64,000 nucleotides of DNA, from NCBI GenBank assembly GCA_017527065.1, contig JAFXQO010000036.1, positions 52,826 through 116,825 of the forward strand, in the 5' to 3' direction. Under the pieces are notes generated by a model. It was not told the DNA's origin. It did no database searches and worked only from the letters and a program-made list of their open reading frames with translations. The stretch comes from Clostridia bacterium (lineage in GTDB: Bacteria > Bacillota > Clostridia > Christensenellales > Aristaeellaceae). Numbering within the stretch: the stretch's first letter is position 1; each line of letters starts with the position of its first letter. The position numbers and the translations under genes are program-made. Of this stretch, positions 8,003 through 14,192 are shown piece by piece.

Positions 8003-8449
8003 TCAGAAGGGAAGCTCGTCATCGTCAACTTCCGTGAAGCCCGATGTGTCCATCTTGGTCTGCGTGGCCTGAGGCTGCTGGTAACCGGGCGATGGCGGAG
8101 GAGGCGGGGGAGCGTAATTGTCCGCATCCCTGTCCCTGGGTGTAACGAAATCGAATTCCTCGACCAGCAGCTCAGTGATGTACCGCTTCTGGCCATCCTG
8201 CTCATAGCTGCGGTTCTGCATCGATCCGTTCAGCGCGATTTTCTGGCCTTTACGGAAAAACTTGTGAATGTTTTCCCCGGTCTGCCGCCACGCGACGCAG
8301 TTGAAGAAGTCGGCTTCGCGCACGCCCTGCTGATTCGGGTATTTGCGCTGAACGGCGATCCGGAAGGTACAGCACGCGATGTTGTTCTGCGGCGTGTACC
8401 GAAGCTCCGGGTCTGCCACGATGTTGCCGATCAGGATGACCTTGTTCAT
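8003..8449 (-). CDS. ssb: Single-stranded DNA-binding protein
   Basis: A 148-residue SSB with the OB fold at residues 1-105 (MNKVILIGNIVADPELRYT, FRIAVQRKYPNQQG, FFNCVAWRQTGE). A proline-rich linker (PPPPPPSPG) leads to the acidic tip DDDELPF, which recruits replication and repair partners. It covers ssDNA during phage replication and recombination. Length and layout match phage and bacterial SSBs. Its ATG overlaps the stop of the preceding gene; RBS AGGAGGAG. Confidence 0.96.
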   Translation of the reverse strand: MNKVILIGNIVADPELRYTPQNNIACCTFRIAVQRKYPNQQGVREADFFNCVAWRQTGENIHKFFRKGQKIALNGSMQNRSYEQDGQKRYITELLVEEFDFVTPRDRDADNYAPPPPPPSPGYQQPQATQTKMDTSGFTEVDDDELPF

Positions 8450-8757
8450 GCCTTCTTCTCCTCCTGTGGCATTTTGATGATGCCGAGCAGATGCCGCAGC
8501 GTGTCGCCGGAGATGTTATCGTTCCGGCTGATGTAATCGCGAAGGAGATCGTACACTGCCACCTTGCTGACCAGACTGTTATACTCATAACGGGGAATGG
8601 TCACGGAATTGGTGATGGTAACAGCGCCGGCAAGATCGCTGGCGGGCATCATAAAACTGTCTCCGATCTCTGCTTCAATGTTGAACTCCGGGAAGAAGAA
8701 ATGCTTCTGACGAGGCTGTCGTTTCGTATTGTGGTTATGACTTATGTAGTCCTTCAT
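8446..8757 (-). CDS. Hypothetical phage protein
   Basis: A 103-residue protein with RBS AAAGGA and stop/start overlap with ssb. The N-terminus is basic (HNTKRQPRQKHFFFPEF), and the C-terminal half is helical (VSKVAVYDLLRDYISR, DTLRHLLGIIKM). No family recognised. Coupling to ssb suggests a replication or recombination role, which is inference from position only. Confidence 0.6.
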   Translation of the reverse strand: MKDYISHNHNTKRQPRQKHFFFPEFNIEAEIGDSFMMPASDLAGAVTITNSVTIPRYEYNSLVSKVAVYDLLRDYISRNDNISGDTLRHLLGIIKMPQEEKKA

Positions 8758-8776
8758 GGCTTGTCCTTTCTGCGGC

Positions 8777-9310
8777 TCATGGCCGCCACTCTTCTTTGTA
8801 CCGGGCGATGATGTCCGGCGTGTCGGTCTCTATGCCCAATTCCTGGGCTTCGTGGACAGCGCCGTCGATCAGGTGACTCATCTCGGCGCTGTCCATGTAG
8901 CGTGTGCGCTTGTAGAACAGATAGCAGTTGTATGTCTTGCCGTCCTGCTCTACGCTCTTGTAGCAGCGGGTGTAGGGATAGAACTTGTCGATGTCGGCGG
9001 ACATGGGGAGCATGGCGGCGACCACGTTGCCGTCCTCGTCGCGCTCCACCGTACCGTATCGCACCACCAGCCAGCGCTTGGCCTCGTCGTCTGATACGCC
9101 CTGCGAGATGGCGATCTTGTTCACCAGCACGTGGAAGTAGGCGTTCGCGTCCAGCGAGCGGGGCTTGCGGAATTCCTTGATCTCAGCGCTGATTTCCTTC
9201 TCATGCAGCCGATCATATTCGTCGCGGAAGTCATCGGTCGTTTCGATGGTGACGCGCTGCTTTCCACCGGCCAGCATGAGATGATCGACCAGCGTTCCCC
9301 TGATCTTCAT
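8777..9310 (-). CDS. Phage recombination-region protein, NinB-like (tentative)
   Basis: A 177-residue protein. The segment RSLDANAYFHVLVNKIAISQG (residues 50-70) followed by WLVVRYGTVER resembles proteins found between ssDNA annealing and SSB genes in Firmicute phages and distantly recalls NinB. The C-terminal half has conserved-looking aromatic residues (KFYPYTRCYKSVEQDGK). It overlaps the nuclease gene upstream by ATGA. NinB-type proteins bind ssDNA; the assignment here is tentative. Confidence 0.55.
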   Translation of the reverse strand: MKIRGTLVDHLMLAGGKQRVTIETTDDFRDEYDRLHEKEISAEIKEFRKPRSLDANAYFHVLVNKIAISQGVSDDEAKRWLVVRYGTVERDEDGNVVAAMLPMSADIDKFYPYTRCYKSVEQDGKTYNCYLFYKRTRYMDSAEMSHLIDGAVHEAQELGIETDTPDIIARYKEEWRP

Positions 9311-9918
9311 AGCGCCCGCCAGTGCTGGCGGTAGAGCTCGTCGAGGCCCTGCACGCTCAGCCAGTCGTAGAAGTTGGAAACGATGCTGTCAATGCTGGCA
9401 GCCTCCTCGCGCCGGTAGGTCTCCTGCCAGAATTCCTTCCCGTTGCTGATCAGGTAAGAGAACTCGCGGGCTTCCGGCACGAGGCGCAGGTACATCGGGT
9501 GCTGGGTGCTGTCGAAGTACTTGCCGGCCTCATAGTGGCCGCTGTACTTGATGTCGTAGATGACGCCACCTTTCAGCGCGTCCAGTCGGCCGTACAGCAG
9601 CACATCACGATCACCGATGCGCACCAGCTTCTTCGCGCTGTACTGGAGAATGCCGCCCCGGATGATGCCGGCGACGCGGTTGGCGGTGAAATACCACTCG
9701 TTCGTCTTGTCGCCGGTTCCGTTGAGGATGGCGGTGACCAGATTCTCGAAGTCGATGCCCTTCTGCATGGCTGCGCTGGTGGGCGTCGGTTCACGCCGCA
9801 GTACTGCCATGAATTCAGCCAACGGATCGCGTTCCGTGGTCGCGTCGTCATAGGGGTTGTCCTGAATGGCGTACAGCCAGGATGAAAGCAGACTGTGCGT
9901 AACCAGAAAACGGTCCAT
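9307..9918 (-). CDS. PD-(D/E)XK (RecB/Cas4-type) nuclease
   Basis: A 203-residue nuclease starting at MDRFLVTHS, with a GGGGG site 6 nt upstream. The PD-(D/E)XK core is visible: GIDFENLVTAIL (metal-binding Glu, about residue 57), then GRLDALKGGVIYDIKYS (Asp at about 113 and the D-x-K pair at about 121-123), then QHPMYLRLV (motif IV Gln/Tyr). It should resect DNA ends to give ssDNA for the neighbouring Sak4-like ATPase and SSB. It is not associated with CRISPR genes here, so a Cas4 name would be misleading. Confidence 0.82.
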   Translation of the reverse strand: MDRFLVTHSLLSSWLYAIQDNPYDDATTERDPLAEFMAVLRREPTPTSAAMQKGIDFENLVTAILNGTGDKTNEWYFTANRVAGIIRGGILQYSAKKLVRIGDRDVLLYGRLDALKGGVIYDIKYSGHYEAGKYFDSTQHPMYLRLVPEAREFSYLISNGKEFWQETYRREEAASIDSIVSNFYDWLSVQGLDELYRQHWRAL

Positions 9919-9929
9919 GTGCATCCCCC

Positions 9930-10856
9930 TTACTTGTAGGCGTGAGTCTCGGCGTCGTAGGTGAGGCCAAGCTCTTTCACGCGGCGATTCCAGGCCACCT
10001 TCAATTCACGCTCGCTGGTCAGTGCGTGATGAATGTCCTTGAACAGGCTCATGTTGATGTTTGCGCTGTCGGCATCCTTCACGGCGGCGATGATCTCCTG
10101 GCCGCGCTTCATGGCGTTCTCGTAGGCCTCGTTCATCTCTGCGAAGGCGGCGGCATCGGCTTCGTTCTTTTTCTGGTACTGCTCGAACAGGCGGGTGAGG
10201 AATGTGTTCGGGTCGCCGGGCTGCAGCGCGGGGATTTTCAGCACGCCGTTGATACCGCGCGTGCCCTTGGCGTAATAGCGCTCACAGTTGGAAAGTCCCA
10301 GCGTGCGGTCGTTCCCGAACATCTCCATGAAGCCGCCCAGATCCATCGGCAGCCACACGCTGTTCTTCGTGCCGCCCTCGACCATCAGGCGGAGGCGCGT
10401 CGCGTCGCCGTCCTTGTCCTCAACGGCGTGGAACAGCACCACCACATGCTTGTCGAGCTGGTAGAAGCAGTAGTCCATGAGGCGGGTGAACTCGCGGCCC
10501 ACGAAGCCGTAGCCCTGCAGAGACAGGGAGCCGTCCCGCTTGCCGTTCTTCGGATCCTGCTTGATCGCCCAGGGCTTCATCAAGTCGATCAGCTTTCCGC
10601 CCGTGTCGAACACCAGGCTGTCGAAGTCGGTCAGGTTCTCGGGAATCAGGTCGTTCAAAACTTCGTCGTAGGACTGGGGCTGGATGTAGGGCCTGCGGTA
10701 CATGGGCTCAATGCGGTCAATGCCGTGGTCGATGTCGATGTGCAGCGCCCGGGGCGCGGACAGGCCGAGGGTCGATTTGCCGATGCCAGGATAACCGGCG
10801 ATCAGCATGCGGATCTTCTTCACCTTCGCGGTGGTCTCACTGGGCTGTCGAATCAT
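9930..10856 (-). CDS. Sak4-like RecA-fold ATPase (phage recombination)
   Basis: A 308-residue P-loop ATPase with Walker A AGYPGIGKST (residues 20-29) and Walker B-like FDSLVFDTGG (about 78-87), in the arrangement of the AAA_24/Sak4 group of phage single-strand annealing proteins. The C-terminal 90 residues are helical and charged (EADAAAFAEMNEAYENAMK). Its neighbours (nuclease, NinB-like protein, SSB, RusA) make a complete recombination module. RBS GGAGG at 7 nt. Strand-annealing function is inferred from family and context. Confidence 0.78.
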   Translation of the reverse strand: MIRQPSETTAKVKKIRMLIAGYPGIGKSTLGLSAPRALHIDIDHGIDRIEPMYRRPYIQPQSYDEVLNDLIPENLTDFDSLVFDTGGKLIDLMKPWAIKQDPKNGKRDGSLSLQGYGFVGREFTRLMDYCFYQLDKHVVVLFHAVEDKDGDATRLRLMVEGGTKNSVWLPMDLGGFMEMFGNDRTLGLSNCERYYAKGTRGINGVLKIPALQPGDPNTFLTRLFEQYQKKNEADAAAFAEMNEAYENAMKRGQEIIAAVKDADSANINMSLFKDIHHALTSERELKVAWNRRVKELGLTYDAETHAYK

Positions 10857-10869
10857 GATTCATCCTCCT

Positions 10870-11094
10870 TCACAAAACACTGCGTTCGTATTCTCTGTTC
10901 ATCGCCGCCAGGTTCGCGGCGTCTTCTGCTTCGAGCAGCTTGTCCAGCCTTTCAAGCTCGTGTTCCAACCGCTCTTTTGCCTCCCGCAGGGAAGCCACCG
11001 CGTCATCCATGTCGGTACCCACAAGCCCCTCCAGGGCCAGCGTGACACCAAGCAGCGCGGATTCGATCTGAGCATAACGGTCTTCATTGTCCAT
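10870..11094 (-). CDS. Small coiled-coil phage protein
   Basis: A 74-residue acidic protein starting at MDNEDRYAQIES, with GGAGG 10 nt upstream. Residues 35-65 form a heptad coiled coil (SLREAKERLEHELERLDKLL). It overlaps the preceding gene by 11 nt. Probably a dimeric accessory protein; no function can be assigned. Confidence 0.6.
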   Translation of the reverse strand: MDNEDRYAQIESALLGVTLALEGLVGTDMDDAVASLREAKERLEHELERLDKLLEAEDAANLAAMNREYERSVL

Positions 11095-11503
11095 CCCTGC
11101 TCCCTCCAATCTGGTTGATAAGCCCCAGCGCGGAATCTTCGATCCATCGCTGAACCGTCACGCCCTTGGCCCTCAGGGCTTGTTGCAACGCCCCGTAGAC
11201 CGCTTCCGAGAGCCGGGCCTGTATTCTCCTGGGCTTTGTGCGAACGTCGCGTCTGCGGTCGTTCCTGAGCCCCGGCGCGAATTGCGTCACGATGGCGGCC
11301 ATGGCGTCCGGTCGTAGCATCACGCCGTACTTCTCGCCGTTCTTGCACTTGGAGTGCAGCGTCTTCTCGTAGCCTGGGTAGAGGCGCTGGACGACGGCGA
11401 TCATCTCCGATGGCTTCACGCCGTCTTCCTCGATCTGCCTGAGCAGATTTGTGGGCTTGACATCGGAGGCCTGATCGGGTACAATGCAATGGGAGTTATC
11501 CAT
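11084..11503 (-). CDS. Phage protein with ribbon-helix-helix-like C-terminus
   Basis: A 139-residue protein. The start MDNSHCIVPDQ is chosen because GGAAGGAG lies 7 nt upstream; the frame continues farther but without a good site. Residues 20-80 (NLLRQIEEDGVKPSEMIAVV, then YGVMLRPDAMAAI) form a conserved-looking helical block. Residues 95-130 (RRIQARLSEAVYGALQQALR) fit a ribbon-helix-helix DNA-binding fold. Likely a small DNA-binding phage regulator; function unknown. Confidence 0.6.
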   Translation of the reverse strand: MDNSHCIVPDQASDVKPTNLLRQIEEDGVKPSEMIAVVQRLYPGYEKTLHSKCKNGEKYGVMLRPDAMAAIVTQFAPGLRNDRRRDVRTKPRRIQARLSEAVYGALQQALRAKGVTVQRWIEDSALGLINQIGGSRDGQ

Positions 11504-11567
11504 AAAACACTCCTTCCTTTGGAGGCTGCGGACATTGGCGTGGGCGCAGTCTCCTGTTTTTTTGTGC

Positions 11568-11762
11568 TCATTCTTCTCCTTTCTGCGCCATGCTCTGGCG
11601 CTGATCACGCTCTCGCTTCCAGGCCTCGAAACGCTCCAACTCTCCCGGCCGGTCGAAGAAGCGGAGCATGTCCTTGAACACGGCCTTGGCGATCGAGTAC
11701 TGCACATACCAGGGCATGCGCTCATCGGTGAGGTTGGGATAGACGGGCTTCGCGTCAGCCAT
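11568..11762 (-). CDS. Hypothetical phage protein
   Basis: A 64-residue protein directly after the stop of the next gene upstream, with GGAGATG as RBS. It is charged and aromatic (PWYVQYSIAKAVFKDMLRFF), with no recognised domain. Gene-dense, collinear placement supports it being real. Confidence 0.5.
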   Translation of the reverse strand: MADAKPVYPNLTDERMPWYVQYSIAKAVFKDMLRFFDRPGELERFEAWKRERDQRQSMAQKGEE

Positions 11763-11999
11763 TCAGTTTTCATCTCCTTTCCATTCGTCCATCTCCGGCT
11801 GGTCCTTGAAGTCCGCCTCAGTGATGCCATGCGCCATGAGATATTTGCCGCGCCGTTCCTGCCAGCGCAGCGTATTCAGGTACTGCTGCCGCTTGTGCTT
11901 GTAGCGGTACTCTCGCTGTGCCAGCTTCACCGCGGGCGATTCCTTAAGCCGCTCGATTTCGAGCTCAACTTCCTCGTCGGTCATGTTGTCCTTTGCCAC
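11763..11999 (-). CDS. Small charged phage protein (GTG start)
   Basis: A 78-residue, highly charged, helical protein (EVELEIERLKESPAVKLAQ). Two starts are possible. A GTG at 11999 has GAGGAGG 7 nt upstream and is preferred here. An ATG at 11984 would overlap the stop of the possible gene at 11981-12175. No domain recognised. The 5' end lies close to an opposite-strand consensus promoter at 12020-12048. Confidence 0.55.
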   Translation of the reverse strand: MAKDNMTDEEVELEIERLKESPAVKLAQREYRYKHKRQQYLNTLRWQERRGKYLMAHGITEADFKDQPEMDEWKGDEN

Positions 12000-12175
12000 G
12001 AAGTAACCTCCTCTCGTTCTTGACATGCGGAAAGTTTTTTCCTATAATATTCTTGCCCTGCATGGGTAATGGAAGGGGCGGTCGCAATGACTAAACTCTT
12101 CTCTTCCTCCGTTTCTGTATCATCGCTTCGCAAACGATGAATATGCTGTTCCAAACGAAGTACATCAGCTTGCAC
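11981..12175 (-). CDS. Possible small phage gene (uncertain)
   Basis: A 64-codon frame with protein-like composition (LRLEQHIHRLRSDDTETEEE) whose stop overlaps the in-frame ATG of the next gene (ATGA). This would fit the leftward operon. Against it, there is no good RBS at 12175, and the region contains a consensus promoter on the other strand. It may be the remnant of an interrupted gene. Confidence 0.3.
   Translation of the reverse strand: MQADVLRLEQHIHRLRSDDTETEEEKSLVIATAPSITHAGQEYYRKKLSACQEREEVTSWQRTT
12020..12048 (+). promoter_or_regulatory. Consensus sigma-A promoter for the rightward cargo pair
   Basis: TTGACA at 12020-12025, a 17-bp spacer, and TATAAT at 12043-12048: both hexamers match consensus exactly. 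It points right, toward 12220-12910, giving a leader of roughly 165 nt that contains two tiny possible reading frames ending at about 12139 and 12205. A constitutive promoter inside the lysogenic region is typical of accessory genes expressed from a prophage. Confidence 0.75.
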
Positions 12176-12219
12176 CAGACGATCTTGATCCTCAACAAAA
12201 GATGAAAGGATTTGATATC

Positions 12220-12492
12220 ATGGCAGGCGCGTTTTCTTCCGATCAATTTTTTCACGTCCTTCAGTCGAAATGTCCAAATCCACAACCGTGTCCTTTTTGC
12301 GGATCAAAACAATTTTCTGTCATTGAAGAATTCTGTCAGCTTCCGGTCCAGACTGAGCCGCAAACAACCATCAAAATAGGTACTTCTGTTCCGTGCGGTG
12401 TAGTTGTATGCACTAACTGCGGTCATATCAATCTCTTTGCTTTAAAGGCGCTGGGGCTCATGCGGGAAGGCGGTGCGGACAAAGATGCCTAA
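12220..12492 (+). CDS. Zinc-ribbon protein of unknown function
   Basis: A 90-residue protein starting at MAGAFSSDQFF, with AAAGGA 9 nt upstream. It has CPFCGSKQF near residue 29 and CTNCGHINL near residue 71, a treble-clef/zinc-ribbon pair. The beta-rich region between them (TTIKIGTSVPCGVVVCTNC) and a C-terminal hydrophobic helix (LFALKALGLM) complete it. It runs against the surrounding phage genes and overlaps the following membrane protein gene by a few bases. The pair is likely co-translated. Function unknown; accessory (cargo) status is inferred from orientation and own promoter. Confidence 0.7.
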   Translation: MAGAFSSDQFFHVLQSKCPNPQPCPFCGSKQFSVIEEFCQLPVQTEPQTTIKIGTSVPCGVVVCTNCGHINLFALKALGLMREGGADKDA

Positions 12493-12910
12493 AAAGCATT
12501 CACCTGCTTCGCCCTATAAATCTGGCCGTGCAAGCGCATTCACCGTTAAGGAAAACACTTTCGTTGTATCTGAACCACGGTTGATGGAATGCTTTGGCGA
12601 GATCTACGACGCAGCGCTGAAAGCGAATCCATTACCTGCCGTTTCCTGGCGCGACGCTGTTTTCGGCGCATTGGTTTCAACTGTCATCGCGACGATCTAC
12701 GAAGGTTTCTCCATGCATCCCTTTTCATGGCGCGGCCTGATCGTCCACCTTGCCTGCTGCGGCATTCTTCTGGTGTTGTCGGTAGTGTTATGGGGTAAGC
12801 AGACTGTTGCTGTTGCAAAATCACGTGGAGACATCTCGAAGAGAGCCCAAATAGTCAATGCGGAATTCAGGCGTGTCGTAGATATTTCCCAAGAGGATTC
12901 AACCTCTTAG
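12485..12910 (+). CDS. Two-helix membrane protein paired with the zinc-ribbon protein
   Basis: A 141-residue protein. ATG 12485 is preferred; an in-frame GTG at 12473 is also possible. A soluble N-terminal 60 residues precede two hydrophobic helices (about residues 56-75, DAVFGALVSTVIATIYEGF, and 82-103, LIVHLACCGILLVLSVVLWG), then a basic cytoplasmic tail (RGDISKRAQIVNAEFRR). It overlaps the zinc-ribbon gene and ends tail to tail with the leftward gene at 12899-13144. No family recognised. A small soluble sensor plus a small membrane effector is a common layout for abortive-infection or superinfection-exclusion genes, but that is only a hypothesis. Confidence 0.65.
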   Translation: MPKKHSPASPYKSGRASAFTVKENTFVVSEPRLMECFGEIYDAALKANPLPAVSWRDAVFGALVSTVIATIYEGFSMHPFSWRGLIVHLACCGILLVLSVVLWGKQTVAVAKSRGDISKRAQIVNAEFRRVVDISQEDSTS

Positions 12911-13144
12911 CGCAAGCAGCAGAATAAGCACGAAATACAGCGCAATTGTTCCGATCACCCCCGCGATTGCCGCTTTGGCAAGCTCCAGAGCCTTCATGTC
13001 CGAATCCTGATGAACTGTACACGGCCCTGACAGATGCACTGTGATCGGATCCGTACCTTGATTGATGATCGTCATCTCGTGAGCCGTCTGCCTGACTTCC
13101 ACCGCTCCCGTGGTGTAGGTCAGGCACTCTTCTTTCTCACCCAT
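12899..13144 (-). CDS. Small tail-anchored phage membrane protein
   Basis: An 81-residue protein with RBS AGGAGG 7 nt before the ATG. The N-terminal 50 residues are soluble and beta-like (GAVEVRQTAHEMTIINQ). The C-terminal 25 residues form one hydrophobic helix (GVIGTIALYFVLILLLALRG). Placed just downstream of cro in the leftward early transcript. Function unknown; small membrane proteins at this position sometimes act in lysogeny or exclusion. Confidence 0.65.
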   Translation of the reverse strand: MGEKEECLTYTTGAVEVRQTAHEMTIINQGTDPITVHLSGPCTVHQDSDMKALELAKAAIAGVIGTIALYFVLILLLALRG

Positions 13145-13177
13145 CGTGTGCCTCCTTTCTCAGTTCGGTGCTTGCGT

Positions 13178-13204
13178 GAGATAGTCAACGGAATTGACTA
13201 TCTC
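13178..13204. promoter_or_regulatory. Repressor operator (palindrome) at the 3' end of cro
   Basis: Perfect inverted repeat GAGATAGTCAA-N5-TTGACTATCTC (11-bp arms, 5-bp centre) overlapping the cro stop codon. The core TAGTCAA-N5-TTGACTA is shared with the site at 13432-13452, so both are probably bound by the CI-like or Cro-like protein. Position inside the transcribed region suggests a roadblock or looping site. Confidence 0.6.
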
Positions 13205-13409
13205 GGGTAAAAAAATAAGGGAATGCTTCGGCCTCGGATATTTCAAGTAGTCTACACCAAAGCGCGATCTCATCTTGGGAGAGCTTTGCTTTGTTGTTCA
13301 GCTTACGAGATAGTGTCCGTTCAGCCATATTTGCAGCTTTCGCAAACGCTGACCGGCTACCATATCTTTCGATGATGCGACCAATCAGCTTGCGATAATC
13401 ATATGCCAT
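13185..13409 (-). CDS. Cro-like phage repressor
   Basis: A 74-residue Xre-family protein. The HTH spans residues 18-40 (RSAFAKAANMAERTLSRKLN), with the downstream helix LSQDEIALWCRLLEI. Size and layout match Firmicute phage Cro/DUF739-type regulators. It is transcribed leftward from the promoter at 13457-13485, divergent from the CI-like gene, and RBS GAGGAGGTGAT is strong. It should repress the lysogenic promoter by binding the shared operators during lytic growth. Confidence 0.82.
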   Translation of the reverse strand: MAYDYRKLIGRIIERYGSRSAFAKAANMAERTLSRKLNNKAKLSQDEIALWCRLLEISEAEAFPYFFTRDSQFR

Positions 13410-13431
13410 TATCGATCACCTCCTCTCTCAA

Positions 13432-13452
13432 ATAGTCAATCGTATTGACCAT
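13432..13452. promoter_or_regulatory. Operator in the cro/cI intergenic region
   Basis: ATAGTCAA-N5-TTGACCAT, an 8-bp inverted repeat with one mismatch and the same 5-bp spacing as the palindrome at 13178-13204. It lies 5-25 bp downstream of the -10 element of the leftward cro promoter, where a bound repressor would block initiation. Two more half sites, TTGACC at 13505 and TTGACTAA at 13526, flank the rightward promoter. Confidence 0.65.
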
Positions 13453-13456
13453 CTTC

Positions 13457-13485
13457 ATATTACCACAGCTCAGAGGGCTTGTCAA
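13457..13485 (-). promoter_or_regulatory. Leftward early (cro) promoter
   Basis: On the minus strand TTGACA (13480-13485), 17-bp spacer, TAATAT (13457-13462). Transcription runs through the operator at 13432-13452 into cro and the early genes. Confidence 0.7.
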
Positions 13486-13525
13486 CCCTAAAATATCAAA
13501 AATTTTGACCAGATGGGAAATTTTA

Positions 13526-13554
13526 TTGACTAATTCGGCGCCTTCGTGTATAAT
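13526..13554 (+). promoter_or_regulatory. Rightward lysogenic (CI) promoter
   Basis: TTGACT (13526-13531), 17-bp spacer, TATAAT (13549-13554), about 25 nt before the CI-like start codon. The -35 hexamer is itself part of an operator half site TTGACTAA, so the repressor probably controls its own synthesis. Confidence 0.75.
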
Positions 13555-13579
13555 AGTGGCAACGCAGGAGGATATGGAT

Positions 13580-13972
13580 ATGAAAGTTACAACGTCAGAA
13601 AGATTACAGTCTCTTATGGCTGCAAGGAATTTGCGGCAAGCCGATATTCTTGATATGATCCAGCCATATTGTAAGAAATACGATGTAAAGATTCCCCGCA
13701 ATGCTCTGAGCCAATATGTTACGGGAAAAGTTTTGCCGAAACAAGATAAGCTGACCATTCTTGGTTTAGCCCTTGGTGTTTCAGAAGTATGGCTTATGGG
13801 ATATGACGTTCCTATGGAAAGAGAAAAACCCGCCCCGGAGCCTTCCAGCTCGGAGCGGGATGAAATCACTGCGTTGTTTGCTTCTCTGTCTGACGAGAAT
13901 CAGAAGCGGCTTCTTGACTATGCGCAAGTTCTCTTAAAAGCGCAGCAAGCCGAGAACGATTCTCAGGCGTAA
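13580..13972 (+). CDS. CI-like phage repressor (Xre family)
   Basis: A 130-residue repressor. The ATG at 13580 is 8 nt after AGGAGG; an ATG two codons earlier is too close. Residues 3-70 form the HTH domain (SERLQSLMAARNLRQADILD, with NALSQYVTGKVLPKQDKL). A short linker is followed by a helical tail with SLSDENQKRLLDYAQ, a motif common at the end of Firmicute Xre repressors. It lacks the peptidase (LexA/S24) domain, so induction would need a partner or antirepressor rather than RecA-driven self-cleavage. Divergent to cro, with shared operators between. Confidence 0.85.
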   Translation: MKVTTSERLQSLMAARNLRQADILDMIQPYCKKYDVKIPRNALSQYVTGKVLPKQDKLTILGLALGVSEVWLMGYDVPMEREKPAPEPSSSERDEITALFASLSDENQKRLLDYAQVLLKAQQAENDSQA

Positions 13973-14027
13973 GGGATTCGTAGATCTGCATGAACTGGAT
14001 CGCTCTGATTTCACTGTCGTCGGGCAT
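13866..14027 (-). CDS. Small antisense-overlapping protein gene
   Basis: A 53-residue protein starting at MPDDSEIRAIQF with GGAGGAG 6 nt upstream. It contains SLTPENRSRLAALLRELA, very similar in pattern to the tail of the CI-like protein it faces. Its 3' half overlaps the CI-like gene tail to tail by about 105 nt. Strong RBS and protein-like sequence support a real gene; function unknown, possibly a partner interacting with the repressor tail. Confidence 0.5.
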   Translation of the reverse strand: MPDDSEIRAIQFMQIYESLTPENRSRLAALLRELAHSQEAASDSRQTEKQTTQ

Positions 14028-14192
14028 GGGCGCTCCTCCTTCGCATTTGGTACGCCCTGAGTGTAGCACGTTCGATCGGACGGCGCTGAGGTTTGGTAGG
14101 GAATATCGCGGGGCGATAGGGGAGAAATTGGGAAGACGAGGATGGGCTTTTCGCTTTGTAGTGTAGAATACTTACACAAAGGATTGAAAAAG

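Noticed and set aside
12091-12285. 64-codon minus-strand frame antisense to the zinc-ribbon gene
   Set aside because: Hydrophobic and basic shadow sequence without RBS; the plus strand has clear CxxC motifs.
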